From Patescibacteria group bacterium UBA1400 (GTDB lineage: Bacteria; Patescibacteriota; Microgenomatia; UBA1400), in assembly GCA_002305125.1 (NCBI GenBank), contig DBQG01000003.1, positions 1,133 through 37,181 on the forward strand: a stretch of DNA of 36,049 nt, in the 5' to 3' direction. Each line of letters begins with the position of its first letter. The stretch's first letter is position 1. Below, piece by piece: positions 1-8,483 of the stretch. Below the pieces are notes generated by a model that did no database searches, had not been told where the DNA came from, and saw only the letters and a program-made list of their open reading frames with translations. Made by a program: the position numbers and the translations under genes.

Positions 1-1469
1 TTAAAAGGTCCAACACCCATATAACTACCTTTAACGCCAAGATCAAATAAAGTGCTGGGAACAGCAGCCACCATTCTGGGTGCAGCCATAAGCCCTCCCA
101 TAACTCCTGCAGCCATACCACCGCCCTCAACCTTCAAAGATTTTTTAATCATAGTAACAACTTGGGGCGTCATCATGACAATACCAAAGGCAAGTAGGGC
201 CTGAATAGTATTAGCGCCAACACCTGATTCACCTATAACCAGAAAAGGAGGAACCCAAATGTCTTGACCGCTTTCAATGGCAGGATAGTAGCCAACCTCA
301 GAAGTAACATGATAGGGGTTATAGCCGTTTCTGGGTCCAATTAGAACAGCAGCCAATAAAAACATAAGGCCGACAGCCGGAAAAACAATTACATTAGCAA
401 ATAGTCCTTTAAGCCAGGAGCCAAAAGTGTTACTTCCAGGAAAAGCATTGGCTAAAATTTGAAAAGGAGCAAAGATAACACTTAAAATAATGGAAAGATA
501 AGACATTAAAAGGGCAAAAAAGAGTCGGAATAAAGAAAATAAGACAGCAATGCTTAAAATAAGTTTTGCCAACCCGCCTACCAGATTTATTTTTTGAGCC
601 TCAAGTACATCTTCATACCAGTCGATACCCACAAAGCTGCCCACTAAATTTTCTACGGCCGTAGCTGGTCCTTGAAGTAGAAGGTTTTCTCCATCAATAA
701 AGATCATTTGAAAAGGATTTTTTGACAAAAGCATATCAATTACCGTTCCCGCATCTCCGGCAATAATAATATTACCAAGAGCAAAGATGCCAACGGCAAG
801 GTAAATACCAATGTAAATAAGATCAATCATCAGTCCGGCAATAGCATAAGAAAAGGTTACCAATAACAGGGTTAAGATAATTTTTGGCAGAGCTGATTGA
901 ACCGTAACGACAGTCTGGGGATTGATTTTGCTGCGGAACATAATCATAAAACCGACAGCAATAAAGATAAAAACAAAAATAATATAGGTAACATTTCTAA
1001 AACCCTTCCAAACAGGCAAAATTGGAGACAAAGCTCTCCATCCGGTTGAGCTTTGGGCATAAGCTGATTTGACAGGTAGACCCAGATTGCTGCCCAAATC
1101 TGCTAAATATTCTCCGGTGCTGACGGGGGGATGAGAAATCATGCCGGCAATCATACCGCTTAATTGACCGGTAGCGCCGACGTGGGTAAAGCCATTTGTT
1201 TGAGCTACCTTGGTTTCTGTTCCCCCTACCAAAATTTGAAAAGATTTAAGAGCATTATCAATAATCATGTAATTATATCTGCAGCTTGAAACATCACTTT
1301 CACTGCCTCCAAAAACACATTGTTCCCAGCCCTCTTGGGTAGGAGTAAAGTAAGTATTTTTTTCTGCCAAGGCATTTTTAACAGGTAAGACTACAAAGAG
1401 GAAAAGAATAAAGAAAAGAATAGTTTTAAAAAACTTATTGGCAGACATCATCTTAACTAAAGCTAACAT
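1..1469 (-). CDS. VirB6/TrbL-like polytopic membrane protein (partial)
   Basis: The reading frame is open from an ATG at 1469 to the left window edge with no stop, so about 489 N-terminal residues are seen and the C-terminus is missing. It begins with a hydrophobic signal-like stretch ending near NALA, then a roughly 110-residue Cys/Gly-containing non-membrane part, then about five to six strongly hydrophobic segments and a Gly/Met/Ala-rich tail. This arrangement resembles VirB6/TrbL inner-membrane channel proteins of type IV secretion systems. Function is inferred from topology and from the adjoining VirB2-like genes; no catalytic motif is expected. It starts 36 nt after the stop of the 1588-aa gene and is probably co-transcribed. 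Alternative in-frame starts are at 1451 and 1448. Confidence 0.6.
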   Translation of the reverse strand, partial: MLALVKMMSANKFFKTILFFILFLFVVLPVKNALAEKNTYFTPTQEGWEQCVFGGSESDVSSCRYNYMIIDNALKSFQILVGGTETKVAQTNGFTHVGATGQLSGMIAGMISHPPVSTGEYLADLGSNLGLPVKSAYAQSSTGWRALSPILPVWKGFRNVTYIIFVFIFIAVGFMIMFRSKINPQTVVTVQSALPKIILTLLLVTFSYAIAGLMIDLIYIGIYLAVGIFALGNIIIAGDAGTVIDMLLSKNPFQMIFIDGENLLLQGPATAVENLVGSFVGIDWYEDVLEAQKINLVGGLAKLILSIAVLFSLFRLFFALLMSYLSIILSVIFAPFQILANAFPGSNTFGSWLKGLFANVIVFPAVGLMFLLAAVLIGPRNGYNPYHVTSEVGYYPAIESGQDIWVPPFLVIGESGVGANTIQALLAFGIVMMTPQVVTMIKKSLKVEGGGMAAGVMGGLMAAPRMVAAVPSTLFDLGVKGSYMGVGPF

Positions 1470-1505
1470 ATCAGCCTGCTTTTTGCAATAAATTTTAACA
1501 TTATT

Positions 1506-4500
1506 TTATTCAAAAAAACTATTTTGTTCCAACCAATTTTTGGCTAAATTTTTTAATTGTTCTTCAGATAAAGAACCAACACCCATCAGGGTAAAGTTAT
1601 GTTGTCCTCCCAGGTTGTTTTTGGGTTCGTGAGTAATTTTTAAAAGAGGAGTTTCATTGGGATAAACAGCAAAGTTATCTTGGGTGCATTTTTCCCACTG
1701 ATTGTTGGTCCAACCAATTACGCTGGAGTTAAAACAGGCATGGCCAGAGCTTTTACCCACATCCAGCAGGTTTTCATCAGTAAGTCCTGACTTGTCCCCA
1801 AAAACTATAAACACGTCTCCTTTTTGGGTGTGGATTTTAGTTATTTTTCCTTGGCTTAAAGCAAGATTGGATAAAGTTTCACCTTCTTCTCTGGTTTCCG
1901 AACCGTCAAGTTGATTTGGTAATGGTTTGGCATAAAACTCGCGCTTGTTATCAGAATAGGCATCCATAATAGTTAAAGAGCGGTACCAGTCCTCCTCTTT
2001 TAAAAGATGGTCATACCAACGGGAAGAAACAGGGTTAAGCAGGGAAATCATAATTGGTTCTTTGGCATATGCCTGGGGGTTTATGGTTTCCAAAAACTTC
2101 ATTTCTCTTATCACTAAACCGCAGGGGTAAAAAGAATAAAACTCAACGGCATGATTAAGTTTTTCTCCAGAGCTGTTTGTAATCCAATACTCCCATTGAA
2201 CAACCACTTTTTCATTATTATTTTGTAGTACTTCCACCCGGTTATTTTCTGTTAACCGGCCATAGTGATTATAAAGATCGTCTCCTGTTTGAGGGGCATA
2301 AAAGTAAAATTTAACGCCGCTTTTATCGTCAAACTCAAAGTAAGGACTATTGGCGCCGGTTTCCTGAGAAAAAACAAATTTAAAGTTTGTATCTGGCCAC
2401 TCAACAATGGTTGCCAAATAAGGCTTGTCAGAATGAGCATTTTCTTCTGTTCTTTGTAGGCCTCCCTGATAATTGCCGTAAACATAATTGTTATTATTGG
2501 AGTCGTTAACAATATAGGCGTAAGGAGAAGTACACTCTCCCAAATTATCAGAGGGGGGGGTTATGGGTGTGGGCGGCGGCGGCGGAACAGGAACATAAGC
2601 ACTGGGAGAAGGGCTGGTTCCGGGTTCAATGCTGGGATTAGGGCTGGTACCAGGAGCGGGGCTGCTGGGCGGACGGCTTGGAACAGGCGGGGCGGGTGGT
2701 TTTTCAGGGGGATACTGTTTAGAGGTTCCAGTTAAAGGATTTAAAAATCCGCCAGTTAACCATTCCTGAGTATTAACGATTCCTCCCAAATAAGAGAAAA
2801 GCAAATCCCAGGGACCAGGCAGCATTGAAGTATCTATGCGCGGGTCGCCGCCAGTATGGGAGTAAGCATAGCCCACCTGATCTTTGGCAGGAATCGGTCT
2901 AAAAGGATTATTCATGGCTTTTTCATTATAAAGGCCTTGAGGGTTCCAGCGCCTAAAGATGCCGGAGGTGATTTCCAGCGTTTGCATGCGGATAGTTTCC
3001 AGCCAGGGAGCAGAGTTTTTAACATTAATGGCGGAAATGTAAGTATCTGTGCAAATTCTTGGTACCAAAGCGCCGGTAAGAGGATCAACTCTGTATTCAC
3101 ATTTGTTTTCTACGGCCCTTTCTCCTTCAATATTAGTAACACTTTCCTTTAGGCAAATTTTAGGAGTATAGTTTTTTTCATCATAAATAGCTTCTGGATC
3201 GGGTAGAATAGGGATCGATGGGGGTGTCCAGCAGGATCCGGGAAAGACGGGGGCGCCTTCACCGCAGCTGGTATTTACAATTTGTCCTCCCGTAATGGTA
3301 ACTTGACAGCTAGTGCTGACAATGTTGGTAAACCCACAACGTGAATGTCTATCAAGCTGGCCAGAAGCAGAAATGGTATAGATGCCATCGTCTGGAGCAG
3401 GCACAGGATTAACTAGTCCCGAGGAAGACCCCGCTTGAAGATAAGTAGAACCACCAGGAGCAATACATCCTCCCCAAAAACTGCTATTAACATACAAATG
3501 ACATTCAAAGCCGCTTTCCGGAGGATTATTGGTAAATCGGACGCCATAAAAAAGTTGACTTCCGTCATAAGTAACACCCTCAATAGCCATAAAAAAAGGA
3601 TCATCACAGGAGTCGCTATTTTGAGCCAACAGATTATCAAGGGGTTGAAAAACTTTTGAAGAGGCCAAAAGAGTTTTAATCTTATCAGGAACTAATTTTT
3701 CATACAGTTTGGCTGTTTGAGTTTTTAAACTAGTTTTAATTTCAGCAAAAGGGTCAAAGTTATCATTGTAGTAATTAACAGCCGTTTGATTGGCGTAAGC
3801 AAACTCATAGTTAGTAAAACAAACATCACTATTGTTAGGATTATAAACTTTAAAACCAATAGCGCCCTGAGTAAAATCACTGTCATAAGCATCAATAATA
3901 AGTTCTGTAGCTTCATCAATAACATTATCGCCGTTTAAGTCAACAAAACATTGAATATGGTCAGCTACGGCACGAACCTTTATTTTAATATTTAGTCTTC
4001 CTCCCAAATCGCCAAGACTTTGAGAGTCAATTAAATCCGGATTATCAAGAATGTAATCAGGGGGCATTGTTTTCCACAGTTCTGCTTTATATCCACCAGA
4101 ACTGCCTCTAGCAATCATAAAACCATAACCTTTAACTCCGGCAAAAGTTTCCCGGCGATGACTGGCCTGCAGCTCTTCGTCAATAGTAACTCTAAACCAA
4201 AGACCCATTTTGGCCACTTTTTCCTTAAAATTAAGAGTAATTCCGGCTTCATAATCAGAAGAAGTTAGGTTTTGTTCAATAAGATATAAAGACTCTTTAT
4301 TGTCTTTTTCTTGAGAAGCGTTATAACAAACAGAACCATCTTCTTTGTTTTCCCATAAGCCGTCTCCGTCACCATAGCTTCCACCTCCAGGAGGAATTCC
4401 AGGAGAAGAACGGGAGCTTTTGGGGACTAAAAGATCTTGGATAAAGCTGGTTATTTTGTTTAACCGGTAGAGTTCAGGAACTTTTGTTTTTAAAGGATTG

Positions 4501-6272
4501 GGGTCAAACTCCATATCTACAGCGGAGAAAGTGATACTACCTTCAGTCATCTCGTTGGCAAAAAATGGCACTAGTTGCCAGACGGCCAAAGTTTGTTCGT
4601 CAAGAGAGGCTATAAGCGGATGGCATTCCTGGCTGGTTTTATCTTCAAGACAGGCATAATACTCTTCTCGTGCTTTATAAACATTATGATTATAAAAAAT
4701 TTCTTCCAAATCCCAAGGGCCAATGGTAAAAACCTGACTTAGGTCTTCGGAAATATAAGCAGTTTTAGCTTCTCCCTCTAGTCTGCTTTGTTCAATTCGG
4801 CGGATAGTTTCCTGTAAAAAGGCATTTTTTAACCTATCCTGGACTCTTTGGGGGGTAATTTTATGAATTGGCCCTGCCAGCTCAAGAGCATTTCTTAAAG
4901 CCAGTTGCCCGGGATCTATAATTGCTGGAGGAACCCGGTGAATGTCAAGAGCTCCGAGAAAGTACTCATTTAAATAATAGGCAAAAGGTAGCTGTAGACT
5001 GTTTTTATCTACTTGCAGCTGGGCTGTCCAAAAAACATCAAAGCAGCGGTTTTCCTCTCCGCTTGGCTGGGTTCCGTCTTCATTAGAAGCATAGGTTACA
5101 GCTTCGGCAATATAAATCGGAGAAGAGTCTTCTGAGGCGTGTCCGCCTGTGCCGTCGATGAGAATGCATTCAGTTAAAGAGGTTTCGGTTAAACCCTCAA
5201 CAGGTTCACCGGTAGCAGTACACAAACCGGGGTTTTGACTGCTGGCATAGCCGCAGCTATTACCGCAGCTGACAAGTTCACCGCTGGCAAGTAGTGATTG
5301 CAGCCAAGCTTGAAAAGAGGCCTGATCAAAGGAGGCTGGAACAGTACCGCCGCCACCCTCGCTGCCAAGTAGGTTAACCACATCTGGCGGAGTAAAAAGA
5401 TCCCAGGTATGTCCAACTTCTCCTGCCAGATCATAAGCAGGAAGGGCAAACATCTGAGGCTGGGCAGTTTCTAAAAACTTTTGAGTAAAGCGATAAAGAG
5501 GAGAACCAGCTGCGGGGGGCTGTTTCCAGTAAAAATTCTCCCCGGCCGTACCTGATTCCACTCCAAAAGCAGGTTTGCCTGAAGCTCCCATAATATTTAA
5601 TAGTTCAGAAAACTTGGCTGGATTAAAATGGGGATCAGAAGCGCATAAAGCACTGCCGCAAATTTGTTCACTTAAATCATAAAGATTCATTGCAATGCCA
5701 TCAAATTGGGAAAAGTAAGCGGAGTTAATGCTTTTAAGACTGTTAACATAATTATCAAAATCTCCGGCTCCGCCCACCCAGGTTTGATTGAGCATAGGAG
5801 AAAGCAGGGCTGTTTTACCAGAAACTCCTGAAGCAGCCAGATGTTGCTGTAGGGCAGCAGTATAAGCAGCGACATCAGCAGGTTCTCCCCAGTCTGCTGA
5901 GCCGGCTTGGTTTGGTTCGTTCCAGGGCATAAAGTAAAATTTTTGATTGGCCTGTAATGAACCTAAAGTAGCGGCCCATCCCAGAGCATCAGGAGGAGTT
6001 AGATAGTTGTTTAAATGACCCCTGACAACTACATTTACAGAAGCAGCTTCGGCTTTGCTGATAATTTGTTGGATAGCTTCACAGTCACCGGTTCCGCCGG
6101 CAATAACTACAATCCAACCCCCTGGTCCCACTCCGGCAATAGCCTGATCGGCGGCTGAATATTTGGTGCCGATGTGAATACCTGACCTTTTCTGAGCTAA
6201 AGCTAAAACAGGAAAGGCAATAAAAACTAAAAATAAAAGAATGCTTGTTAAAATGGGCAGCAGTTTTTTCAT
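1506..6272 (-). CDS. Giant secreted surface protein with glycoside-hydrolase-like N-terminal domain
   Basis: This 1588-aa protein has a clear signal peptide (Lys-Lys, hydrophobic core, cleavage near ALAQK at residue 27). Residues about 30-310 look like a (beta/alpha)8 barrel of the GH-A type: a WNEPN motif places Glu119 where the acid/base sits, and FGVESGT places Glu239 where the nucleophile sits. The middle (about 660-860) looks like a jelly-roll/LamG-type carbohydrate-binding domain, with a DLNGDNVID stretch. Residues about 960-1080 are Cys-containing and beta-rich. A Pro/Ser-rich linker (about 1190-1245) leads to a beta-rich C-terminal domain. The start overlaps the stop of the upstream pilin gene by 4 nt, so translation is probably coupled. 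I infer a cell-surface enzyme or adhesin delivered by, or attached to, the pilus-like system. No sortase or other obvious anchor is seen at the C-terminus. The substrate cannot be named. Confidence 0.75.
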   Translation of the reverse strand: MKKLLPILTSILLFLVFIAFPVLALAQKRSGIHIGTKYSAADQAIAGVGPGGWIVVIAGGTGDCEAIQQIISKAEAASVNVVVRGHLNNYLTPPDALGWAATLGSLQANQKFYFMPWNEPNQAGSADWGEPADVAAYTAALQQHLAASGVSGKTALLSPMLNQTWVGGAGDFDNYVNSLKSINSAYFSQFDGIAMNLYDLSEQICGSALCASDPHFNPAKFSELLNIMGASGKPAFGVESGTAGENFYWKQPPAAGSPLYRFTQKFLETAQPQMFALPAYDLAGEVGHTWDLFTPPDVVNLLGSEGGGGTVPASFDQASFQAWLQSLLASGELVSCGNSCGYASSQNPGLCTATGEPVEGLTETSLTECILIDGTGGHASEDSSPIYIAEAVTYASNEDGTQPSGEENRCFDVFWTAQLQVDKNSLQLPFAYYLNEYFLGALDIHRVPPAIIDPGQLALRNALELAGPIHKITPQRVQDRLKNAFLQETIRRIEQSRLEGEAKTAYISEDLSQVFTIGPWDLEEIFYNHNVYKAREEYYACLEDKTSQECHPLIASLDEQTLAVWQLVPFFANEMTEGSITFSAVDMEFDPNPLKTKVPELYRLNKITSFIQDLLVPKSSRSSPGIPPGGGSYGDGDGLWENKEDGSVCYNASQEKDNKESLYLIEQNLTSSDYEAGITLNFKEKVAKMGLWFRVTIDEELQASHRRETFAGVKGYGFMIARGSSGGYKAELWKTMPPDYILDNPDLIDSQSLGDLGGRLNIKIKVRAVADHIQCFVDLNGDNVIDEATELIIDAYDSDFTQGAIGFKVYNPNNSDVCFTNYEFAYANQTAVNYYNDNFDPFAEIKTSLKTQTAKLYEKLVPDKIKTLLASSKVFQPLDNLLAQNSDSCDDPFFMAIEGVTYDGSQLFYGVRFTNNPPESGFECHLYVNSSFWGGCIAPGGSTYLQAGSSSGLVNPVPAPDDGIYTISASGQLDRHSRCGFTNIVSTSCQVTITGGQIVNTSCGEGAPVFPGSCWTPPSIPILPDPEAIYDEKNYTPKICLKESVTNIEGERAVENKCEYRVDPLTGALVPRICTDTYISAINVKNSAPWLETIRMQTLEITSGIFRRWNPQGLYNEKAMNNPFRPIPAKDQVGYAYSHTGGDPRIDTSMLPGPWDLLFSYLGGIVNTQEWLTGGFLNPLTGTSKQYPPEKPPAPPVPSRPPSSPAPGTSPNPSIEPGTSPSPSAYVPVPPPPPTPITPPSDNLGECTSPYAYIVNDSNNNNYVYGNYQGGLQRTEENAHSDKPYLATIVEWPDTNFKFVFSQETGANSPYFEFDDKSGVKFYFYAPQTGDDLYNHYGRLTENNRVEVLQNNNEKVVVQWEYWITNSSGEKLNHAVEFYSFYPCGLVIREMKFLETINPQAYAKEPIMISLLNPVSSRWYDHLLKEEDWYRSLTIMDAYSDNKREFYAKPLPNQLDGSETREEGETLSNLALSQGKITKIHTQKGDVFIVFGDKSGLTDENLLDVGKSSGHACFNSSVIGWTNNQWEKCTQDNFAVYPNETPLLKITHEPKNNLGGQHNFTLMGVGSLSEEQLKNLAKNWLEQNSFFE

Positions 6273-6601
6273 GGTTCTGGTAACTCAAGTTCAGTTACAG
6301 TAACGCCGGTAAACTGTTCTATAAATCTAAAAATAAACCAGATTGAAAGCATAATAACAATACCAATAATTGCCCAGGTGATTGTACCGGTGGCTTTTTT
6401 GACATTTTCCGGATTGCCGCCGGAAAAAAGGAGCTTAAAACCGCCCATTACTACAAAAATAAAAACAACAATACCGGCCAAAGGAGTAGCAATGGCCAAA
6501 ATATTGGCAAAAATAATCTCAAAATACTTAAAGCTGGCAACTCCGTCATATACTCCCGGCGGGTCAGCAGCATAAGCAGTGAGAGAATATAAACTAATCA
6601 T
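6269..6601 (-). CDS. VirB2/TrbC-like pilin protein
   Basis: This 110-aa protein has a short N-terminal segment ending in AYAAD that could be a truncated signal. Two hydrophobic helices follow (about 28-58 and 73-95), joined by the short polar loop SGGNPENVKK. That layout, with the loop motif S-x-G-[ND]-P-[ED], is shared with all the neighbouring pilin-type genes and matches the VirB2/TrbC family of type IV secretion pilins. It is the last pilin of the seven-gene run, and its stop overlaps the start of the 1588-aa surface protein (ATGA). The acidic tail (ELELPEP) differs from its paralogs. Sequence divergence makes the family call moderate in confidence. Confidence 0.7.
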   Translation of the reverse strand: MISLYSLTAYAADPPGVYDGVASFKYFEIIFANILAIATPLAGIVVFIFVVMGGFKLLFSGGNPENVKKATGTITWAIIGIVIMLSIWFIFRFIEQFTGVTVTELELPEP

Positions 6602-6610
6602 AATTTTAGT

Positions 6611-6955
6611 TTATTCGTAGGCTGTAGGAAGATCAACGGTACCGCCAAAAGGATCAGGTATACCGAAAAAGTAGGTTACCAGTTTAATCACCAGCCAGGC
6701 TAAAGCGACGATGGCTAAACCAATTAAAGCCGCTGTAATTCTGTTTCTAGCCTCTTCATACTTGCCCTTATCTCCGCCCGAGGTTATCCATTGGATTCCT
6801 CCCCAGACTAAAAAAGCAAAAGTCAGAATAGCAGCAATAATAACGGCAATAGAGATGCCAGATTGAATTAAGGGACCTAATTCGGTTACTTTAACCTCAT
6901 CAGGTTGGTCAATAGTAATTTTTTCTACCTGAGCCAAAACTTTTTTAACAAGCAT
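6611..6955 (-). CDS. VirB2/TrbC-like pilin protein, candidate major subunit
   Basis: This 114-aa protein has two helices at about 31-55 and 74-98 with the loop SGGDKGKYEEARNRI. The helix after the loop (ITAALIGLAIVALAW) is nearly the same as in the gene at 7023-7346, so the two are close paralogs. It differs from all its neighbours in expression signals: an AAAGGAGGTGA Shine-Dalgarno lies just upstream of the ATG, and a TTGACA/TATAAA promoter lies in the 67-nt gap before it. I infer that this is the most strongly expressed subunit of the array. Paralog copies may be minor or alternative subunits. Confidence 0.75.
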   Translation of the reverse strand: MLVKKVLAQVEKITIDQPDEVKVTELGPLIQSGISIAVIIAAILTFAFLVWGGIQWITSGGDKGKYEEARNRITAALIGLAIVALAWLVIKLVTYFFGIPDPFGGTVDLPTAYE

Positions 6956-6958
6956 TAG

Positions 6959-6969
6959 TCACCTCCTTT
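6959..6969 (-). promoter_or_regulatory. Near-perfect Shine-Dalgarno for the 6611-6955 pilin gene
   Basis: On the minus strand the sequence AAAGGAGGTGA lies 3 nt before the ATG at 6955, and its AGGAGG core ends 6 nt before it. It pairs almost fully with a canonical anti-SD CCUCCUUU. The other pilin starts that I examined have weak or no SD. Confidence 0.8.
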
Positions 6970-6986
6970 AAGAGTAAGCTTATCTA

Positions 6987-7016
6987 TTTATAACCTTTTT
7001 TCTTTTTCCTTGTCAA
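6987..7016 (-). promoter_or_regulatory. Sigma70-type promoter for the 6611-6955 pilin gene
   Basis: On the minus strand a perfect TTGACA -35 (7011-7016) is followed after 18 nt by TATAAA (6987-6992). It sits right after the stop codon of the upstream pilin gene and gives a leader of about 25 nt that contains the strong SD. It is the only consensus -35 I saw in the window. Confidence 0.65.
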
Positions 7017-7022
7017 TCTTTT

Positions 7023-7346
7023 CTATTCCAGCTCAAAGATTACTTCATCGCCCACGGTATCTCCTATGCCTAAAAAGTAGATGGCAATCCGCCATAAAAG
7101 GTAAACAACAGCTACAAGAGCCAGCCCCATAAGCGCAGCTGTAATCCTGTTTCTGGCCTCTTCAACTTTAGCCTTATCTCCCTGAGACATAATCCAGTTA
7201 ACTGCCCCCCAAAGGAGGAAGCCAAAAGCCATAATAGCAGAAATAATCAAAATATTGCTTACAAGCCTAGTGATGAAAAGACCAATATCTTTAATTTTAA
7301 AATGACCCTGAGTTAAAACTTCAGTTTCAATGTTAGTTGTTGGCAT
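7023..7346 (-). CDS. VirB2/TrbC-like pilin protein
   Basis: This 107-aa protein has two predicted helices at about 30-52 and 72-95, joined by the loop SQGDKAKVEEARNRI. The loop and start of helix 2 match the next gene (6611-6955) almost residue for residue, which points to a duplication. There is no obvious signal peptide; the N-terminus is polar (METEVLTQG-like). It lies 15 nt downstream of the previous pilin stop, with no good SD, so expression probably depends on the operon transcript. I infer a structural or inner-membrane component of a type IV secretion-like appendage. Confidence 0.7.
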   Translation of the reverse strand: MPTTNIETEVLTQGHFKIKDIGLFITRLVSNILIISAIMAFGFLLWGAVNWIMSQGDKAKVEEARNRITAALMGLALVAVVYLLWRIAIYFLGIGDTVGDEVIFELE

Positions 7347-7361
7347 AAGATATAAATAATT

Positions 7362-7712
7362 TTAAGGCGTTGGCCACTCCAGATTTAAAAGATCCACTTT
7401 AAAGATAACATCAAGAATTCTTACAAATGCAAAGCTGGCGGCTAGTAAAGCCATGCCCATTAAAGCATGAGTAATCTTGTTTTTGGCATTTTTATACTTT
7501 TCCTGATCTCCTTCTGAGGTTAAAAGATCAACGCCTCCCCAGATTAAAAATATTAGTAAAGCTAAAGCTCCAACCAAAACAGCAACCCACCAAAGACGGG
7601 CAAAAAAACTTCCCAAAGGATTAGAACTTACTCCCTGAAAAGTACCTTCTTCAGGAGCGATAACAGGATTTTTAATTGGTTCAGCTGCCAGAGCTTTTTG
7701 TAAAATATTCAT
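7362..7712 (-). CDS. VirB2/TrbC-like pilin protein
   Basis: This 116-aa protein has a polar N-terminal region of about 35 residues. Helix 1 (about 39-62) contains WWVAVLVGALALLIFLIW and helix 2 lies at about 83-104. They are joined by the loop SEGDQEKYKNAKNKI. The spacing of the loop motif and the Ala-x-x-Gly in helix 2 match the other members of the array. The gene is 11 nt downstream of its neighbour and shows no clear SD. The role is the same family inference as for its paralogs; what sets it apart is the longer exposed N-terminus rich in Pro and Glu. Confidence 0.7.
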   Translation of the reverse strand: MNILQKALAAEPIKNPVIAPEEGTFQGVSSNPLGSFFARLWWVAVLVGALALLIFLIWGGVDLLTSEGDQEKYKNAKNKITHALMGMALLAASFAFVRILDVIFKVDLLNLEWPTP

Positions 7713-7723
7713 GTAAATAATTT

Positions 7724-8125
7724 TTACCAGAAATTTTCAATATACTCAGCCGGATTTAAAATATTCAGGCCTAAAACTTCACCGACAATAAAGGTTAGAC
7801 CATAAACAGCTACTACGGCAATTAAGCCGATAACAGCATTGATCATCTTATCCTGAGCTTTTTGTACTTTTTCCGGCTTGCCTGAGGAAGAAATCCAGGC
7901 TACGGCTCCCAAAACAAACTGAATTATAAAGATAATGCCTCCGGCAACAGTTAAAACGCCAAAAAGATTGGTAAAAATATCAGTTAGGACCTTTCCTACC
8001 CCAGCTCCAGAGCCAGGAGTATTTTGAGGAACATAACCTCCCATACCTTCAATATCTCCAAGAGTTGTGGAGGCAGCTTCAACTTTTTTAATGAGGTTTG
8101 TCAAAATTGACTTAGTTAAATTCAT
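7724..8125 (-). CDS. VirB2/TrbC-like pilin protein with Gly-rich N-terminus
   Basis: At 133 aa this is the longest member of the seven-gene run. Residues about 20-45 are Gly/Pro-rich and polar, followed by helix 1 (about 52-77) and helix 2 (about 94-118) with the loop SSGKPEKVQKAQDKM. Here the usual N/D before the Pro is Lys. The start overlaps the stop of the upstream pilin gene by 4 nt (ATGA), which indicates translational coupling. I infer a type IV secretion pilin-like subunit whose longer N-terminal tail may be displayed outside the membrane. Confidence 0.7.
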   Translation of the reverse strand: MNLTKSILTNLIKKVEAASTTLGDIEGMGGYVPQNTPGSGAGVGKVLTDIFTNLFGVLTVAGGIIFIIQFVLGAVAWISSSGKPEKVQKAQDKMINAVIGLIAVVAVYGLTFIVGEVLGLNILNPAEYIENFW

Positions 8126-8481
8126 GGTTCAACTCCATAAATTTTAATCTGGAGTAGGGCATTGGGATCTTTGAAAAGAATCCAGCCTACAAGAGCGGCA
8201 ATGGCAAAAGAAGCAACCACAACCACCATACCGATCATAGAGTTCCAAATCTGACTTTGGCCTTTTCCCAGTTTTTCCGGATCACCCTGGGAGGTCATTA
8301 TTTTATAACCGGCTAAAATTACATTTATAACAAAATAAAGGCCGGCAGCAACAATTACCATTTTAATGATATTGCTTAAAAGTCCGGGCAAGCCACCGCC
8401 AGTTCCTCCGGCTCCAGCATAATCTCCATATCCTCCCTGTAAAGGACCTGGTAAATCAATTCTGCCAAAAACTTGTAGCAT
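8122..8481 (-). CDS. VirB2/TrbC-like pilin protein with Gly-rich N-terminus
   Basis: This 119-aa protein begins with about 30 Gly-rich residues (including GGYGDYAGAGGTGGG), then helix 1 (about 36-60) and helix 2 (about 80-108), joined by SQGDPEKLGKGQSQI. There is no Lys/Arg-containing signal at the N-terminus. It is 2 nt downstream of the gene at 8484-8801 and overlaps the next gene by 4 nt. The Gly-rich head is shared in style with the 133-aa neighbour, so these two may form a sub-pair. Confidence 0.7.
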   Translation of the reverse strand: MLQVFGRIDLPGPLQGGYGDYAGAGGTGGGLPGLLSNIIKMVIVAAGLYFVINVILAGYKIMTSQGDPEKLGKGQSQIWNSMIGMVVVVASFAIAALVGWILFKDPNALLQIKIYGVEP

Positions 8482-8483
8482 GA

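Noticed and set aside
1702..1914. Plus-strand and alternate-frame open frames inside the 1588-aa gene (also near 2252-3152, 3413-3925 and 5189-5875)
   Set aside because: They have low-complexity composition, no homologous motifs and no start signals, and they lie over a clearly coding frame.
2540..2720. Pro/Ser-rich G+C-rich stretch as a tandem repeat or non-coding island
   Set aside because: It is a continuous in-frame Pro-rich linker of the surface protein with imperfect repeats.
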